Source: Gymnodinialimonas sp. 202GB13-11
Lineage (GTDB): Bacteria; Pseudomonadota; Alphaproteobacteria; Rhodobacterales; Rhodobacteraceae
Reading direction: 5' to 3'
NCBI RefSeq assembly: GCF_040932485.1
Contig: NZ_JBFRBH010000001.1
Location: forward strand, 1,736,001 to 1,800,000
DNA length: 64,000 bases
Of the stretch, positions 44,587 to 52,843 are shown one piece after another (within the stretch, counting starts at the first letter, position 1; the number at the start of each line of letters is the position of its first letter). The position numbers were made by a program, and so were the translations under genes. Below the pieces are notes generated by a model, which saw only the letters and a program-made list of their open reading frames with translations, was not told the DNA's origin and did no database searches.

Positions 44587-44895
44587 ATGACGGACCATAA
44601 GAAAAAGACGCTTGAAGCTGGCGACATCAAAAGCACGCGCATGGATCGACGCGCAATGCTGCGCACGGCGGGCATCGCTGGTCTGGCCGCAGGGGCGGCT
44701 GGCGTATCGGGCTGCGTCGCCGTTCCGGTCGGGCCGGGCTTTGGCACTGGCATCACGGATGCCGACAACGGACCGATCATTGATCCCGGCGGCTTTGGGC
44801 GCGGAGGCCTACGTTATAGCTACACGGGCTTCACGGATCGGGACAATGGCCCAATCTACGATCCCGGCGGTCAGGGCCGCGGTCCAGGATACTAA
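44587..44895 (+). CDS. Small Tat-exported lipoprotein with TDxDNG repeats (2)
   Basis: 102 residues from the ATG at 44587. The Tat signal MDRRAMLRTAGIAGLAAGAA ends in VSGC. The mature part has two copies of T-D-x-D-N-G-P-I-x-D-P-G-G-x-G-R-G, ending GRGPGY. It is clearly homologous to the gene at 44199 over the full length. A strong terminator follows, closing the cluster. Confidence 0.75.
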   Translation: MTDHKKKTLEAGDIKSTRMDRRAMLRTAGIAGLAAGAAGVSGCVAVPVGPGFGTGITDADNGPIIDPGGFGRGGLRYSYTGFTDRDNGPIYDPGGQGRGPGY

Positions 44896-44913
44896 AGCCC
44901 CTCCATACAAAAA

Positions 44914-44945
44914 AAGCCCCGCCAGAGCGGGGCTTATTCTTTTAA
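44914..44945 (+). terminator. Rho-independent terminator after the small Tat gene cluster
   Basis: AAGCCCCGC (44914-44922) and GCGGGGCTT (44927-44935) with a 4-base loop, flanked by an A-run upstream and a T-rich tract downstream, so it can serve both the plus genes and folE2 on the minus strand. Confidence 0.8.
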
Positions 44946-44968
44946 TACAATGCCTTGTCCAGCGATGC

Positions 44969-46057
44969 TCAACCAACGTGGATAAGCGACGGGAACAGCT
45001 TCGGATCAAGGCTGACGTCGGCGAAGGTATGCCCTTCGGTTAGCAGGCTGACCGCATCATGGCTGTGCAAGCTTTCCTGATGGCTCGCCATCACGCGGAA
45101 ATCGCCCACACCGTCATTCGCCTGCAACTGCTCGGCAAACAAACGCGCAGCATCTTCCACGAAAATGGGATTGGCCGCGTTCAACTCTGCAAACGCCTGC
45201 TCATCCTCGCGCTTCACCATCACCTGCGTCTCGGTCGGCACGCCTTTGCGCGCCATTTCGATCAGGTCTTCGAACCACACGCCATCGCCCTTCAGCTCGA
45301 CCGACAGCCGCGCAACGGAGCGCTGCGAATGCGGAGTCGCAAGCTGCCCGCGTGTCGCTCTGGCATGCTCTGACAGCTCCAGCGAACAGGGACAGGTTGA
45401 CGAATAGACGTAGTCGAGGTGCACGATGCGCTGTCGCACTCCATTGGTCTCCACCAACTCCAGCGCAATATCGTAATATTGCCAGCCGGACAGACCGGAC
45501 CGCAGGCTATCGACTTTCATCGGATAGCTCAGCCGCATCTGGATGCGCGCATCGAACGACTCGAGATCGGCCTTGTAATCATCCAAGGCCGCCTCGATCA
45601 CGTCGAAGCCGAACTTCTCATCCGCATGCTTGTAGAACGACCGCATGATGCGGCTCATGTTGATGCCCTTCTTGTCGGCCTCAAGGCTGACAGTTCCGGT
45701 CACCGATGTCTCAAGCAGGGTCTCGCCGCCGCCCTGCACCGAATAACGGATCGGCAAGCGAAAGTTCGAGATGCCTACATGCTGGATGCGGCGGTTTTCA
45801 CCCTTGATCAGGCTCGACGGGCCGTTTTGCAGATCGGGAAGTGTGGCCTTGTAAGCCTCATCGACCTTGAAATCGGCCGGATAATCCCGCGCAAAATCCG
45901 GGTAGCTTCGCGCGCGCACGAGGCGTGCCATGTCCGGGTCCAACGCGTCCATCCGGTTGCGCCCGGCAGCCGAGGCCCATTGTGTCAGAAGTGCCAGCGC
46001 TTCCTGCGCATCCGCATCGCTTGGCAATTCTCCGGCGGTCTTAACATGCACATTCAT
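44969..46057 (-). CDS. folE2: GTP cyclohydrolase FolE2
   Basis: 362 residues; type IB GTP cyclohydrolase making dihydroneopterin triphosphate for folate, an alternative to the zinc enzyme FolE. The catalytic Cys lies in YSSTCPCSLELSEHARATRG (about residue 220). Other family segments are VGISNFRLPIRY and GINMSRIMRSFY. FolE2 genes are often zinc-controlled, but no Zur-like palindrome was seen in the 151 bases upstream, which are AT-rich. Confidence 0.95.
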   Translation of the reverse strand: MNVHVKTAGELPSDADAQEALALLTQWASAAGRNRMDALDPDMARLVRARSYPDFARDYPADFKVDEAYKATLPDLQNGPSSLIKGENRRIQHVGISNFRLPIRYSVQGGGETLLETSVTGTVSLEADKKGINMSRIMRSFYKHADEKFGFDVIEAALDDYKADLESFDARIQMRLSYPMKVDSLRSGLSGWQYYDIALELVETNGVRQRIVHLDYVYSSTCPCSLELSEHARATRGQLATPHSQRSVARLSVELKGDGVWFEDLIEMARKGVPTETQVMVKREDEQAFAELNAANPIFVEDAARLFAEQLQANDGVGDFRVMASHQESLHSHDAVSLLTEGHTFADVSLDPKLFPSLIHVG

Positions 46058-46208
46058 GCGCCACCCCTTCCCATTTCCTGTTCCGAGCTACCAATATGGA
46101 GCAATTGGAGAATATCAAAAGTCTTGTTTTACAATTGTTCTACGCTAGCAATCCGGCATCGGATCACTTTATTATTCATTTCCAGATAGTTAAGGGCGAT
46201 TGGTGCGC

Positions 46209-46943
46209 CTACGCACCGAAGCGGCTCACGAAGGTGTGCAAAATGCGTTCCGGAACCGTGATCTCTTCGGCCAATACGGCATCCGTCAGCGTTTCAGCGT
46301 CTTCAGGCGCAAAATAGCCGCGATGTTTGTAGATTTCGATGCGTTGCGCGAAATTCTCACCCCGAGCCTCGGGGTGGAATTGCGTGGCGTAGACGTTTTC
46401 GCCTGCACGGATCATCTGAAACGGACAGGGGCTTGAGGCAACCAGATGCACCGCGCCTTCGGGCAGGTCCTCGACCGCTTCCTTGTGGCCCACCAACGCC
46501 CGGAATTGACCTGGCAGACCCTGCAACAGGGGGTCCTGCGCACCCTCGTCCGTCACGGTGCAATCGACGCCGCCAATCGCTTCGCCATAGCGGCCCTTGC
46601 CAACCGGTGCGCCCAAGGCCGCCCCGAGAATGCCCATACCGTAGCAGCAACCAAGAAACGGCATGTCGCGGGCGAGCACTTCAGGCATCAACCCCATGAT
46701 GTCGGCTTCAATGCGTGCCTCTAACGGGTCTTTGTCCGCCGGATCATCGGACACACAGCCCGGACCACCGCCGACGATCACGCCGGAAAAATCTTCCAAC
46801 GACACGGCCCGCAAAGGCCCGTGATCCAGCCGGATGCGCTCCACCTGCCCCGCAGCCAAACCTCCCCGCGCCAGGAACGCGCCGAACTCTTCATCCGCGG
46901 CCTCGTCTTCGGGGCGCAGTTGCAGGATCAGGAACTTGCTCAT
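46209..46943 (-). CDS. Class I glutamine amidotransferase (GuaA-like)
   Basis: 244 residues. The nucleophile Cys is in FLGCCYGMGILGAALG (about residue 97), the oxyanion segment is VIVGGGPGCVSD, and the His-Glu pair is in ATQFHPEARGE. Stand-alone proteins of this type hydrolyse glutamine or act on gamma-glutamyl compounds; the acceptor is unknown. It overlaps the GNAT gene by 4 bases and belongs to the metZ operon. A GGTGCG/CGCACC hairpin covers its stop codon. Confidence 0.85.
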   Translation of the reverse strand: MSKFLILQLRPEDEAADEEFGAFLARGGLAAGQVERIRLDHGPLRAVSLEDFSGVIVGGGPGCVSDDPADKDPLEARIEADIMGLMPEVLARDMPFLGCCYGMGILGAALGAPVGKGRYGEAIGGVDCTVTDEGAQDPLLQGLPGQFRALVGHKEAVEDLPEGAVHLVASSPCPFQMIRAGENVYATQFHPEARGENFAQRIEIYKHRGYFAPEDAETLTDAVLAEEITVPERILHTFVSRFGA

Positions 46944-47434
46944 GCCGCTGCGAACCGCCGCACAAGCCGCTTTTCCATCACGGCGTTGGGGATCTTCACA
47001 CCGCCGCGCTCAACCTCTTGCGCGCGGACCAGCTTCCAACCCTGCCGCTTGAAGAAGGGTTGCGCCAAAAGGCTCGCCTCCGTCTCCAACCGCAGCAAGC
47101 CGTTCACACGGGCGCGGCCTTCGATCACCGCGTAAAGCGCATCGGCCACGCCCTTGCCCATCGCCTCCGGCGCGACATAGGCGAAATCGAGATAGCCCGT
47201 GTCCATATCCATAGTCATGAAGCCCAGATGCGCGCCCTCATGCTCGGCCACAATCGTCTCGGCCTCCTCCACGCGCGCCCGCCACCCGGCAGAGGTTGGC
47301 GGCCGGTCGCACCATGCCTCGCGCTGTTCAGCCGAGTAATGCTCAACCGTCCCTTCCTGCACCGCGCGGTGGAACAGGGTGGCCAGCCCAATGGCGTCGG
47401 AGGGCCGGTAAGGCCTGATGATCAAACCATTCAT
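46940..47434 (-). CDS. GNAT family N-acetyltransferase
   Basis: 164 residues beginning MNGLIIRPYRPSDAIGLATL. The acetyl-CoA-binding region is YVAPEAMGKGVADALYAVIE, followed by LETEASLLAQPFFKRQGWKL. Such proteins with Y-x-A-P-E-A-x-G-x-G-V are common and uncharacterised. It is the middle gene of metZ-GNAT-amidotransferase, with ATGA overlaps on both sides. Confidence 0.85.
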   Translation of the reverse strand: MNGLIIRPYRPSDAIGLATLFHRAVQEGTVEHYSAEQREAWCDRPPTSAGWRARVEEAETIVAEHEGAHLGFMTMDMDTGYLDFAYVAPEAMGKGVADALYAVIEGRARVNGLLRLETEASLLAQPFFKRQGWKLVRAQEVERGGVKIPNAVMEKRLVRRFAAA

Positions 47435-48627
47435 ACCTGCGCCAACGCCCCTCTGAGGTCTGTGATCAAATCGTCCGGGTCTTCCAACCCAATCGACAGC
47501 CGCACCAATCCACGAGAGATCCCCGCGGCATCGCGTTGTTCATCGGTTAAACGTTGGTGCGTCGTAGTGGCCGGGTGGGTCGCGATAGACTTCGCATCAC
47601 CGAGGTTGTTGGAGATTTTCACGATCTCCAAAGCATTCAGGAACCGGAACGCCCCCTCCTGCCGGCCCGCGATGTCCAACGCGATCACCGTGCCGGGTTG
47701 CTCCATCAACTGGTCCGCCAACGCGTGCTGAGGATGGGAGGCCAAACCGGGGAAGATCACCCGGTCCAAGCCCTTAGAGCCATCCAACGCCTCCGCCACG
47801 GCCACAGCCGTCGCCGCCTGCGCGCGGACCCGCAAGTCCATCGTTTCCAGTGATTTTAGCATCACCCAGGCGTTGAACGGGCTCATCGCGCCGCCGGTAT
47901 GCTTCAGATAAGGCTCAACTGTCTTGCGGATGAACTGCTCCGTCCCAAGGATCACACCACCCAGACAGCGCCCCTGCCCGTCTATGTGCTTGGTGGCGGA
48001 ATAGACGACCACATCAACGCCTTGCGCGATGGCGTCCGAGAAGACGGGCGTGGCAAAGACATTGTCACAGATCACCGTCGCGCCGACTTTATGGGCAATC
48101 TCAGCCACGGCGGGAATGTCGATCAACTCCAGCGTCGGGTTCGACAGGCTCTCAAAGAACACCGCCTTGGTGTCGCTCCGCACTGCAGCGCGCCATTCAT
48201 CGAGGTTTGTGCCGTCCACAAACGTCACTTCAACCCCATAACGTGTCAGCACTTCATCAAGGATGTAGTGGCATGACCCGAACAAAGCCCGCGACGACAC
48301 CACATGGTCCCCCGCCCGCAACATCGACACCAATGCGCCATTCACCGCCGCCATGCCGCTTGCCGTCGCAAACGCAGCCTCCGCACCTTCCAAAGCAGCG
48401 ATCCGGTCTTCGAACATGGCCACCGTGGGGTTGCCGTAGCGCGCATAAATGAATTCATCCGGCCCACTCTCGATGAACCGTTCCTCAGCGGCCTCGGCGC
48501 TGGGGTAGACGAAGCCCTGCGTCAGGAACATCGCCTCGCTCAACTCGCCATATTGCGAACGGCGCGTGCCGGAATGCACGGCGCGCGTGCGTTTGGACCA
48601 TTGTTTGTTCTGGGCGGTGTCTTTCAT
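47431..48627 (-). CDS. metZ: O-succinylhomoserine sulfhydrylase
   Basis: 398 residues, Cys/Met-metabolism PLP family; makes homocysteine directly from O-succinylhomoserine and sulfide. The PLP Lys is in VVYSATKHIDGQGRCLGG (about residue 205), with TQGFVYPSAEAAEERF and YARYGNPTVAMFE near the N-terminus and STHPATTTH-type segment ATHPATTTHQRL near the C-terminus. The ATG at 48627 has GAGGGG just upstream; an ATG 11 codons earlier (48660) is possible. Controlled by the SAM-II riboswitch. Confidence 0.93.
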   Translation of the reverse strand: MKDTAQNKQWSKRTRAVHSGTRRSQYGELSEAMFLTQGFVYPSAEAAEERFIESGPDEFIYARYGNPTVAMFEDRIAALEGAEAAFATASGMAAVNGALVSMLRAGDHVVSSRALFGSCHYILDEVLTRYGVEVTFVDGTNLDEWRAAVRSDTKAVFFESLSNPTLELIDIPAVAEIAHKVGATVICDNVFATPVFSDAIAQGVDVVVYSATKHIDGQGRCLGGVILGTEQFIRKTVEPYLKHTGGAMSPFNAWVMLKSLETMDLRVRAQAATAVAVAEALDGSKGLDRVIFPGLASHPQHALADQLMEQPGTVIALDIAGRQEGAFRFLNALEIVKISNNLGDAKSIATHPATTTHQRLTDEQRDAAGISRGLVRLSIGLEDPDDLITDLRGALAQV

Positions 48628-48699
48628 GCCCCTCACTCCAATCTGCGGGCGATTGCCCATGATGCTGGTCGGGGGGTGCGCCTATGCTTGCGCCCTCGA

Positions 48700-48754
48700 C
48701 CTCTTTAGCGGAATGTTTAACGTGGCCCGCAATCCGGTTCACAAATCGCCACGG
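48700..48754 (-). ncRNA. SAM-II riboswitch of metZ
   Basis: On the minus strand the P1 stem is CGTGGC with GCCACG; its loop carries GATTTGTGAACCGGATTGCGG's conserved GATTT and ACCGGATTGC parts, and the 3' segment is TTAAACATTCCGCTAAAGAGG-like, with CCGC able to pair with GCGG of the loop as the pseudoknot. The GATTT...CCG-ATTGC...CGCTAAAG order is that of SAM-II (metA motif), which is alphaproteobacterial and precedes methionine genes. A strong hairpin, GGTCG with CGACC (48667-48701), follows directly and shares its first bases with the aptamer end. Confidence 0.85.
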
Positions 48755-48759
48755 GAATT

Positions 48760-48788
48760 GGCTTACGCCCGCCGCACTGCAGCGTCAA
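48760..48788 (-). promoter_or_regulatory. Promoter of the metZ riboswitch transcript
   Basis: TTGACG at 48788-48783, a 17-base spacer, and TAAGCC at 48765-48760 on the minus strand. The predicted start at about 48753 coincides with the first base of the SAM-II P1 stem, which supports both assignments. Confidence 0.6.
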
Positions 48789-48911
48789 GCGGCGTCCGGT
48801 CACATCTGGGGAACCAAACCGCCCGCTTCCCCCTTGTGAAGCCACGCCGCGACCCCGATGTTCTCTATCAACGGCCAACCCTTGCCGCCCCGCGCGTCAA
48901 TGGCTGGTTTT

Positions 48912-48927
48912 TGCAGGAAAACCTGCA
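48912..48927. promoter_or_regulatory. Inverted repeat upstream of the stress-like operon
   Basis: TGCAGG (48912-48917) and CCTGCA (48922-48927) around AAAA, preceded by TTTT and followed by TATCGT, 70 bases before the first small gene. It could be an operator or part of the promoter. The rest of the gap 48790-48996 shows nothing else definite. Confidence 0.35.
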
Positions 48928-48996
48928 TATCGTTGCACATGACACGGCCCGCCCGATGTGGCAGGCAGGACGAAACGACATGGGGTGCGGACAATT

Positions 48997-49086
48997 ATGT
49001 CATCCAGTTTTCTTCAAGGCGTCAGCTTTTTCGTGCTGATCCTTGTCATCATCGGCGCGATCTTCGGCGGCTTCGGGGCACTCTGA
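48997..49086 (+). CDS. 29-residue single-helix membrane peptide
   Basis: MSSSFLQGVSFFVLILVII continuing GAIFGGFGAL: one hydrophobic helix with a short polar N-terminus and Gly-rich C-terminus. Its stop is three bases before the xpaC-like ATG and in the same frame, so the two are likely translationally coupled. There is no strong ribosome-binding site; a GTG at 48985 is an alternative start. Membrane topology and the operon context support a real small protein. Confidence 0.55.
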   Translation: MSSSFLQGVSFFVLILVIIGAIFGGFGAL

Positions 49087-49089
49087 TCC

Positions 49090-50031
49090 ATGTCGAAACG
49101 CTTTGGCGGAGAATTCAGCCCCACAGGGCAGGCGCGCGACGGCGATACGCCCCGCGAAACAGTCACGCATGAGCGGATGGAAGTGGCCCCCTTCAAGGGC
49201 CGCAAGCCCATGCGCCATGGCGCCAAGATCAACATTCTTTTCATTCTGCCCCTGCTGACAATCTTCCCGGCCTTCTTCGGCAGCAGTGGCGTCACGCAGA
49301 TGACACTCGACCTTGCTGGCGGCGCGCTTTTGCTACTGGGCGCATGGCTCACCCGTGACGGCGTGCGTGCGGAAGACGCGTACAACGAACGCAAAGTCGC
49401 CCGAAAACCGGCCATCCCCCGCAAGATCTTCGGTGCTATCGGCACCGGCATGGGCGTGGCCATGCTGATCCTCGGCGGATCGGGCTTCGGCGCGTCCGAG
49501 ATTGTGGCAGCCAATATCGTGGGCTTCCTTGCGGCTGGCCTGCACCTGTTCTCCTTCGGGCTCGACCCGCTGAAGAACAAGGGCATGGAAGGCGTCGATA
49601 CGCTGACCACCGAACGTGTCGCCCGCAAGATTGATGAGGCTGAGGCGCTGCTAACCCAGCAAAAAGACGCTATCCTGCGCGCCCGCGACCGCCAGTTGGA
49701 GGCGCGCGTGGATCAGTTCCAGGCCACCGTGCGGCAACTCTTCCGGCAGGTCGAAGAAGACCCCCGCGACCTCAACGCCGCGCGCCGGTATCTGGGCGTT
49801 TATCTGCAAGGCGCGCGCGACGCGACCGTGCAATTCGCCAGCCTCTACGCCAACAAACGCGAAGATCAGTTGCGCACCGACTACATCGCCTTTCTCGATG
49901 ATCTCGAACAGAATTTCGCCTCCCGCAAGGAGACGTTGCTGATCGACGATCGCACCAATTTCGACGTGGAGATTGAGGTCCTGCAAGACCGTCTGCGCCG
50001 TGAAACGCAATACCTAGAACGTCAGGGATAG
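49090..50031 (+). CDS. XpaC family protein
   Basis: 313 residues, of the 5-bromo-4-chloroindolyl phosphate hydrolysis (XpaC) family. It has an N-terminal polar part, four hydrophobic helices (INILFILPLLTIFPAFFG, LDLAGGALLLLGAWL, IFGAIGTGMGVAMLIL, IVAANIVGFLAAGLHLF), then a long helical cytoplasmic region (IDEAEALLTQQKDAILRARD onward). XpaC genes are regularly followed by telA, as here, and belong to Ter-type stress systems. The biochemical activity is unknown. Confidence 0.85.
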   Translation: MSKRFGGEFSPTGQARDGDTPRETVTHERMEVAPFKGRKPMRHGAKINILFILPLLTIFPAFFGSSGVTQMTLDLAGGALLLLGAWLTRDGVRAEDAYNERKVARKPAIPRKIFGAIGTGMGVAMLILGGSGFGASEIVAANIVGFLAAGLHLFSFGLDPLKNKGMEGVDTLTTERVARKIDEAEALLTQQKDAILRARDRQLEARVDQFQATVRQLFRQVEEDPRDLNAARRYLGVYLQGARDATVQFASLYANKREDQLRTDYIAFLDDLEQNFASRKETLLIDDRTNFDVEIEVLQDRLRRETQYLERQG

Positions 50032-50036
50032 TATCA

Positions 50037-51245
50037 ATGGAAACCAAAACGCATGAACAGGCCAAAGAGGTCGAAACGCTTGTAGAAGAGCTCAACGCCG
50101 TGGTCCTGCCCGAACCCTCCGCCGATTTGGTGCCCCTGCCCGCCGCAGATGAGCCCACGGCGGAAGAGATCCGCACGCGTATGGCCGAACTCGACATGGG
50201 CGATACCAACTCCATTGTGTCCTTCGGCTCTGCCGCGCAAGCGGAACTGCAGCAGATTTCTCAAGCGATGCTCGCTGGAGTGAAGAACGACGATGTCGGC
50301 CCGGCCGGTGACAGCCTGCGTGAAATCGTGGGCACCATTCGCGGTTTCTCGGTCGATGAGTTGGACCCCAACCGCAAGCGCAGCTGGTGGGAGCGTCTGT
50401 TCAGCAAAGCCAAACCCGTCCACGATTTCCTCGCCAAGTACGAGGATGTGCAGGAACAGATCGACAAGATCACCGACAACCTGCTTCAGCACGAGCACAC
50501 GCTGATGAAAGACATCAAGTCGCTCGACAAACTCTATGAGAAGACCCTCGATTTCTACGACGAACTGGCGCTCTATATTGCTGCCGGTGAAGAGAAGCTG
50601 AAACAAATCGATGAAGAGGTGATCCCCGCCAAAGAGGCTGAGGTGAACGCCGCCCCTGAGGATGATCAGGTCATCAAGGCGCAGGAACTGCGTGATCTGC
50701 GCGCCGCGAGGGACGATCTGGAACGCCGCGTCCACGACCTCAAACTGACCCGTCAGGTCACGATGCAGTCCCTGCCATCGATCCGTCTGGTTCAGGAAAA
50801 CGACAAGTCACTCGTCACCAAGATCAACTCGACCCTCGTGAACACCGTGCCGCTGTGGGAAACCCAGCTGGCGCAGGCCGTTACGATCCAACGCTCGACC
50901 GAAGCGGCCAAGGCGGTCAAGGAAGCCACCGACCTCACCAACCAGCTTCTGACCCAGAACGCGGCCAACCTGCGGGAAAGCAACAAGCTGGTCCGCGAAG
51001 AGATGGAGCGCGGCGTCTTCGACATCGAAGCGGTCAAGCAGGCCAATGCCGACCTGATCGCCACGATCAACGAAAGCCTTGAGATCGCAGACGAAGGCAA
51101 GCGCAAACGGGCTGAGGCCGAGGCTGAAATGGCCAAGATGGAAGCCGAGCTGCGCGACACGCTGGCCTCCGCATCGGCCCGGCGTCCGTCCGCGGACGCT
51201 GCTCCGGCAGAGGGCGACACACCGCCCGCTGCCCCGCAAGCCTGA
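50037..51245 (+). CDS. TelA/KlaB-type toxic anion resistance protein
   Basis: 402 residues, largely helical and coiled coil. Family segments include KRSWWERLFSKAKPVHDFLA, the KYEDVQEQIDKITDNLLQHE stretch, ALYIAAGEEKLKQIDEEVIP and IRLVQENDKSLVTKINSTLV. The C-terminus is an Ala/Pro-rich tail. TelA proteins are linked to tellurite and antimicrobial-peptide or envelope stress tolerance; the mechanism is not known. It starts 5 bases after xpaC. Confidence 0.9.
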   Translation: METKTHEQAKEVETLVEELNAVVLPEPSADLVPLPAADEPTAEEIRTRMAELDMGDTNSIVSFGSAAQAELQQISQAMLAGVKNDDVGPAGDSLREIVGTIRGFSVDELDPNRKRSWWERLFSKAKPVHDFLAKYEDVQEQIDKITDNLLQHEHTLMKDIKSLDKLYEKTLDFYDELALYIAAGEEKLKQIDEEVIPAKEAEVNAAPEDDQVIKAQELRDLRAARDDLERRVHDLKLTRQVTMQSLPSIRLVQENDKSLVTKINSTLVNTVPLWETQLAQAVTIQRSTEAAKAVKEATDLTNQLLTQNAANLRESNKLVREEMERGVFDIEAVKQANADLIATINESLEIADEGKRKRAEAEAEMAKMEAELRDTLASASARRPSADAAPAEGDTPPAAPQA

Positions 51246-51263
51246 TCGTCAGGAGGGGACTTG

Positions 51264-52199
51264 GTGCGAAACCCCCTCCGCTTTGTGACCCCGGTTGTGA
51301 CGCTGGCCCTTGCGGCCTGCGTTACAGCTGCGCCTGACACCTCCCCTCGCCCGGAAATCCGGGCGGAGGCCCCGCCTGAGGTCGTCGAACCTTCGGCAGA
51401 AAGCATCGCATTCGCCCGCTATTACGAGAACACGCAGGCTCGCCTGATCGGGAATGGCCTGTTGCGCACCGATGGCGGCGGGCCGGACACGCCATTCTCC
51501 GCCAGACAGCTGGCGCAGAATTTCGAACGCATCGCGCTTTACGATGAATATACACTGGAAAACGGGCGCTTCGTGGAACGCCAGACGTCTGCACGCCTGC
51601 GCCGTTGGTCCGGTCCGGTGCGATTGCAGGCTCATTTTGGCCCGACAGTGGATGAGGCCCAACAAGCAGAAGATCGCTCCGTTCTCGGAACATTTGCCAC
51701 CCGGCTGGCCCGGGCGACAGGCCATCCAGTGCGCAGTGTTTCGTCCGGCGGCAACTTTCATGTGCTCTACATGAACACCGACAGCCTTTCGAATTCCGGT
51801 CCCTTACTTCGGCAGCTAGTGCCCGGCATCTCGGATGCCACCGTGCGCGAGATTGAGACGCTGGGGCGTTTCACCTTCTGCTCCGTCTATGCGTTCAGCG
51901 CGGCCGGAAGCTCGGACTATATCGCAGCCATTGCCGTGATCCGGGACGAGCATCCCGATTTGCTGCGCCGCTCCTGCGTGCATGAGGAAGTCGCCCAAGG
52001 CCTCGGCCTGCCCAATGACAGCCCGGCGGCGCGCCCCACGATCTTCAACGATGATGAGGAATTCGCGCTTCTGACCCGCCACGATGAGCTGCTGCTGCAA
52101 ATGCTCTATGACCGACGCCTGACGCCCGGCCTGACGCCGGAAGAAGCGCGGCCAACGGTTGAGCTGATCGCGAATGAGCTGCTCGGCGGCCCATCGTGA
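51264..52199 (+). CDS. DUF2927 lipoprotein
   Basis: 311 residues from a GTG at 51264, chosen because AGGAGG lies 7 bases upstream; a TTG three bases earlier is possible. Signal and lipobox are TPVVTLALAACV. The conserved block includes LRRWSGPVRLQAHFG, a central Cys, and SCVHEEVAQGLGLPNDSP, in which H-E-E recalls a degenerate zinc-peptidase motif (H-E-x2-x-H with the second His absent). DUF2927 is largely limited to this bacterial order. It overlaps the next gene (GTGA). Confidence 0.85.
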   Translation: MRNPLRFVTPVVTLALAACVTAAPDTSPRPEIRAEAPPEVVEPSAESIAFARYYENTQARLIGNGLLRTDGGGPDTPFSARQLAQNFERIALYDEYTLENGRFVERQTSARLRRWSGPVRLQAHFGPTVDEAQQAEDRSVLGTFATRLARATGHPVRSVSSGGNFHVLYMNTDSLSNSGPLLRQLVPGISDATVREIETLGRFTFCSVYAFSAAGSSDYIAAIAVIRDEHPDLLRRSCVHEEVAQGLGLPNDSPAARPTIFNDDEEFALLTRHDELLLQMLYDRRLTPGLTPEEARPTVELIANELLGGPS

Positions 52200-52843
52200 C
52201 AGCGCGCCTGCCCTTCCTCCGGCCTCTGGCCGTCCTCGCAGCTGTTTGCGGGCCAGCGCAAGCCCAGGATGCCACCAACTGGCTACGGCAAGGCATTGGG
52301 ATGCCGACCGATCTGCACGTCTCGGACATGTGGCGTCCGCGTGGTGGAGAGATCTACGCCACCGATCCCCTGACACTATGGCAGACAGAAGGCGCGACGC
52401 TATCCGTGCCCGACGCACCGGCGCGCCTGATCGGCCTGTTGGAGCGTGACCAGGGCCGCGCCGCCCTTATGGCGCTGATCTGGTCAAACGCCGATGTCGT
52501 CTGTGGCGAAGACCTTTCGACCATCGGCGTCGATACCGGCCTTGCCGGGTTCGTCACCCCCGCCAATGTCCGCGCGCTGGATGCTTATGCGGCCAGCGAA
52601 GGCGACCTCTACGCGGGCACCTATGCCGAGCAACTGGACGACCCGATCCCAACTATCCCTTTCATCGCTCGCCTGCCCTCCGGCGCGACGTTCCCCGTCT
52701 CGGGTTCGGGCTGGGGCGACGGCGGCTATCCGGTCGCCAGCCTCTACGATGCCCAAGGCAACATGGTCGCGCTTTATGCGCATTTCATCCCGTCTGGCGA
52801 TGAATGGCTTTTGCCGCCACCATGTGATGCGCCCACTGGATGA
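52196..52843 (+). CDS. Secreted paralogue 1 of the telA operon triplet
   Basis: 215 residues from a GTG overlapping the DUF2927 stop. Signal peptide LPFLRPLAVLAAVCGPAQAQ; the DNA encoding it is a copy of the dispersed repeat. The mature protein starts DATNWLRQGIGMPTDLHVSD. The conserved C-terminal block is LPSGATFPVSGSGWGDGGYP followed by VASLYDAQGNMVALYAHFI, and Cys occur in VVCGED and PPPCDAP. No known family; homologous to the next two genes. Confidence 0.7.
   Translation: MTARLPFLRPLAVLAAVCGPAQAQDATNWLRQGIGMPTDLHVSDMWRPRGGEIYATDPLTLWQTEGATLSVPDAPARLIGLLERDQGRAALMALIWSNADVVCGEDLSTIGVDTGLAGFVTPANVRALDAYAASEGDLYAGTYAEQLDDPIPTIPFIARLPSGATFPVSGSGWGDGGYPVASLYDAQGNMVALYAHFIPSGDEWLLPPPCDAPTG
52211..52242 (+). 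repeat. Dispersed repeat, copy D, inside a signal-peptide coding region
   Basis: CCCTTCCTCCGGCCTCTGGC followed by CGTCCTCGCAGC; 28 of 32 positions match copy A. It is read in the frame P-F-L-R-P-L-A-V-L-A-A, forming the hydrophobic core of the secreted protein's signal peptide. Confidence 0.5.

Noticed and set aside
46058-46208. Zur operator upstream of folE2
   Set aside because: The region is AT-rich and has a short ACAATTGT palindrome, but nothing matches the known Zur consensus.
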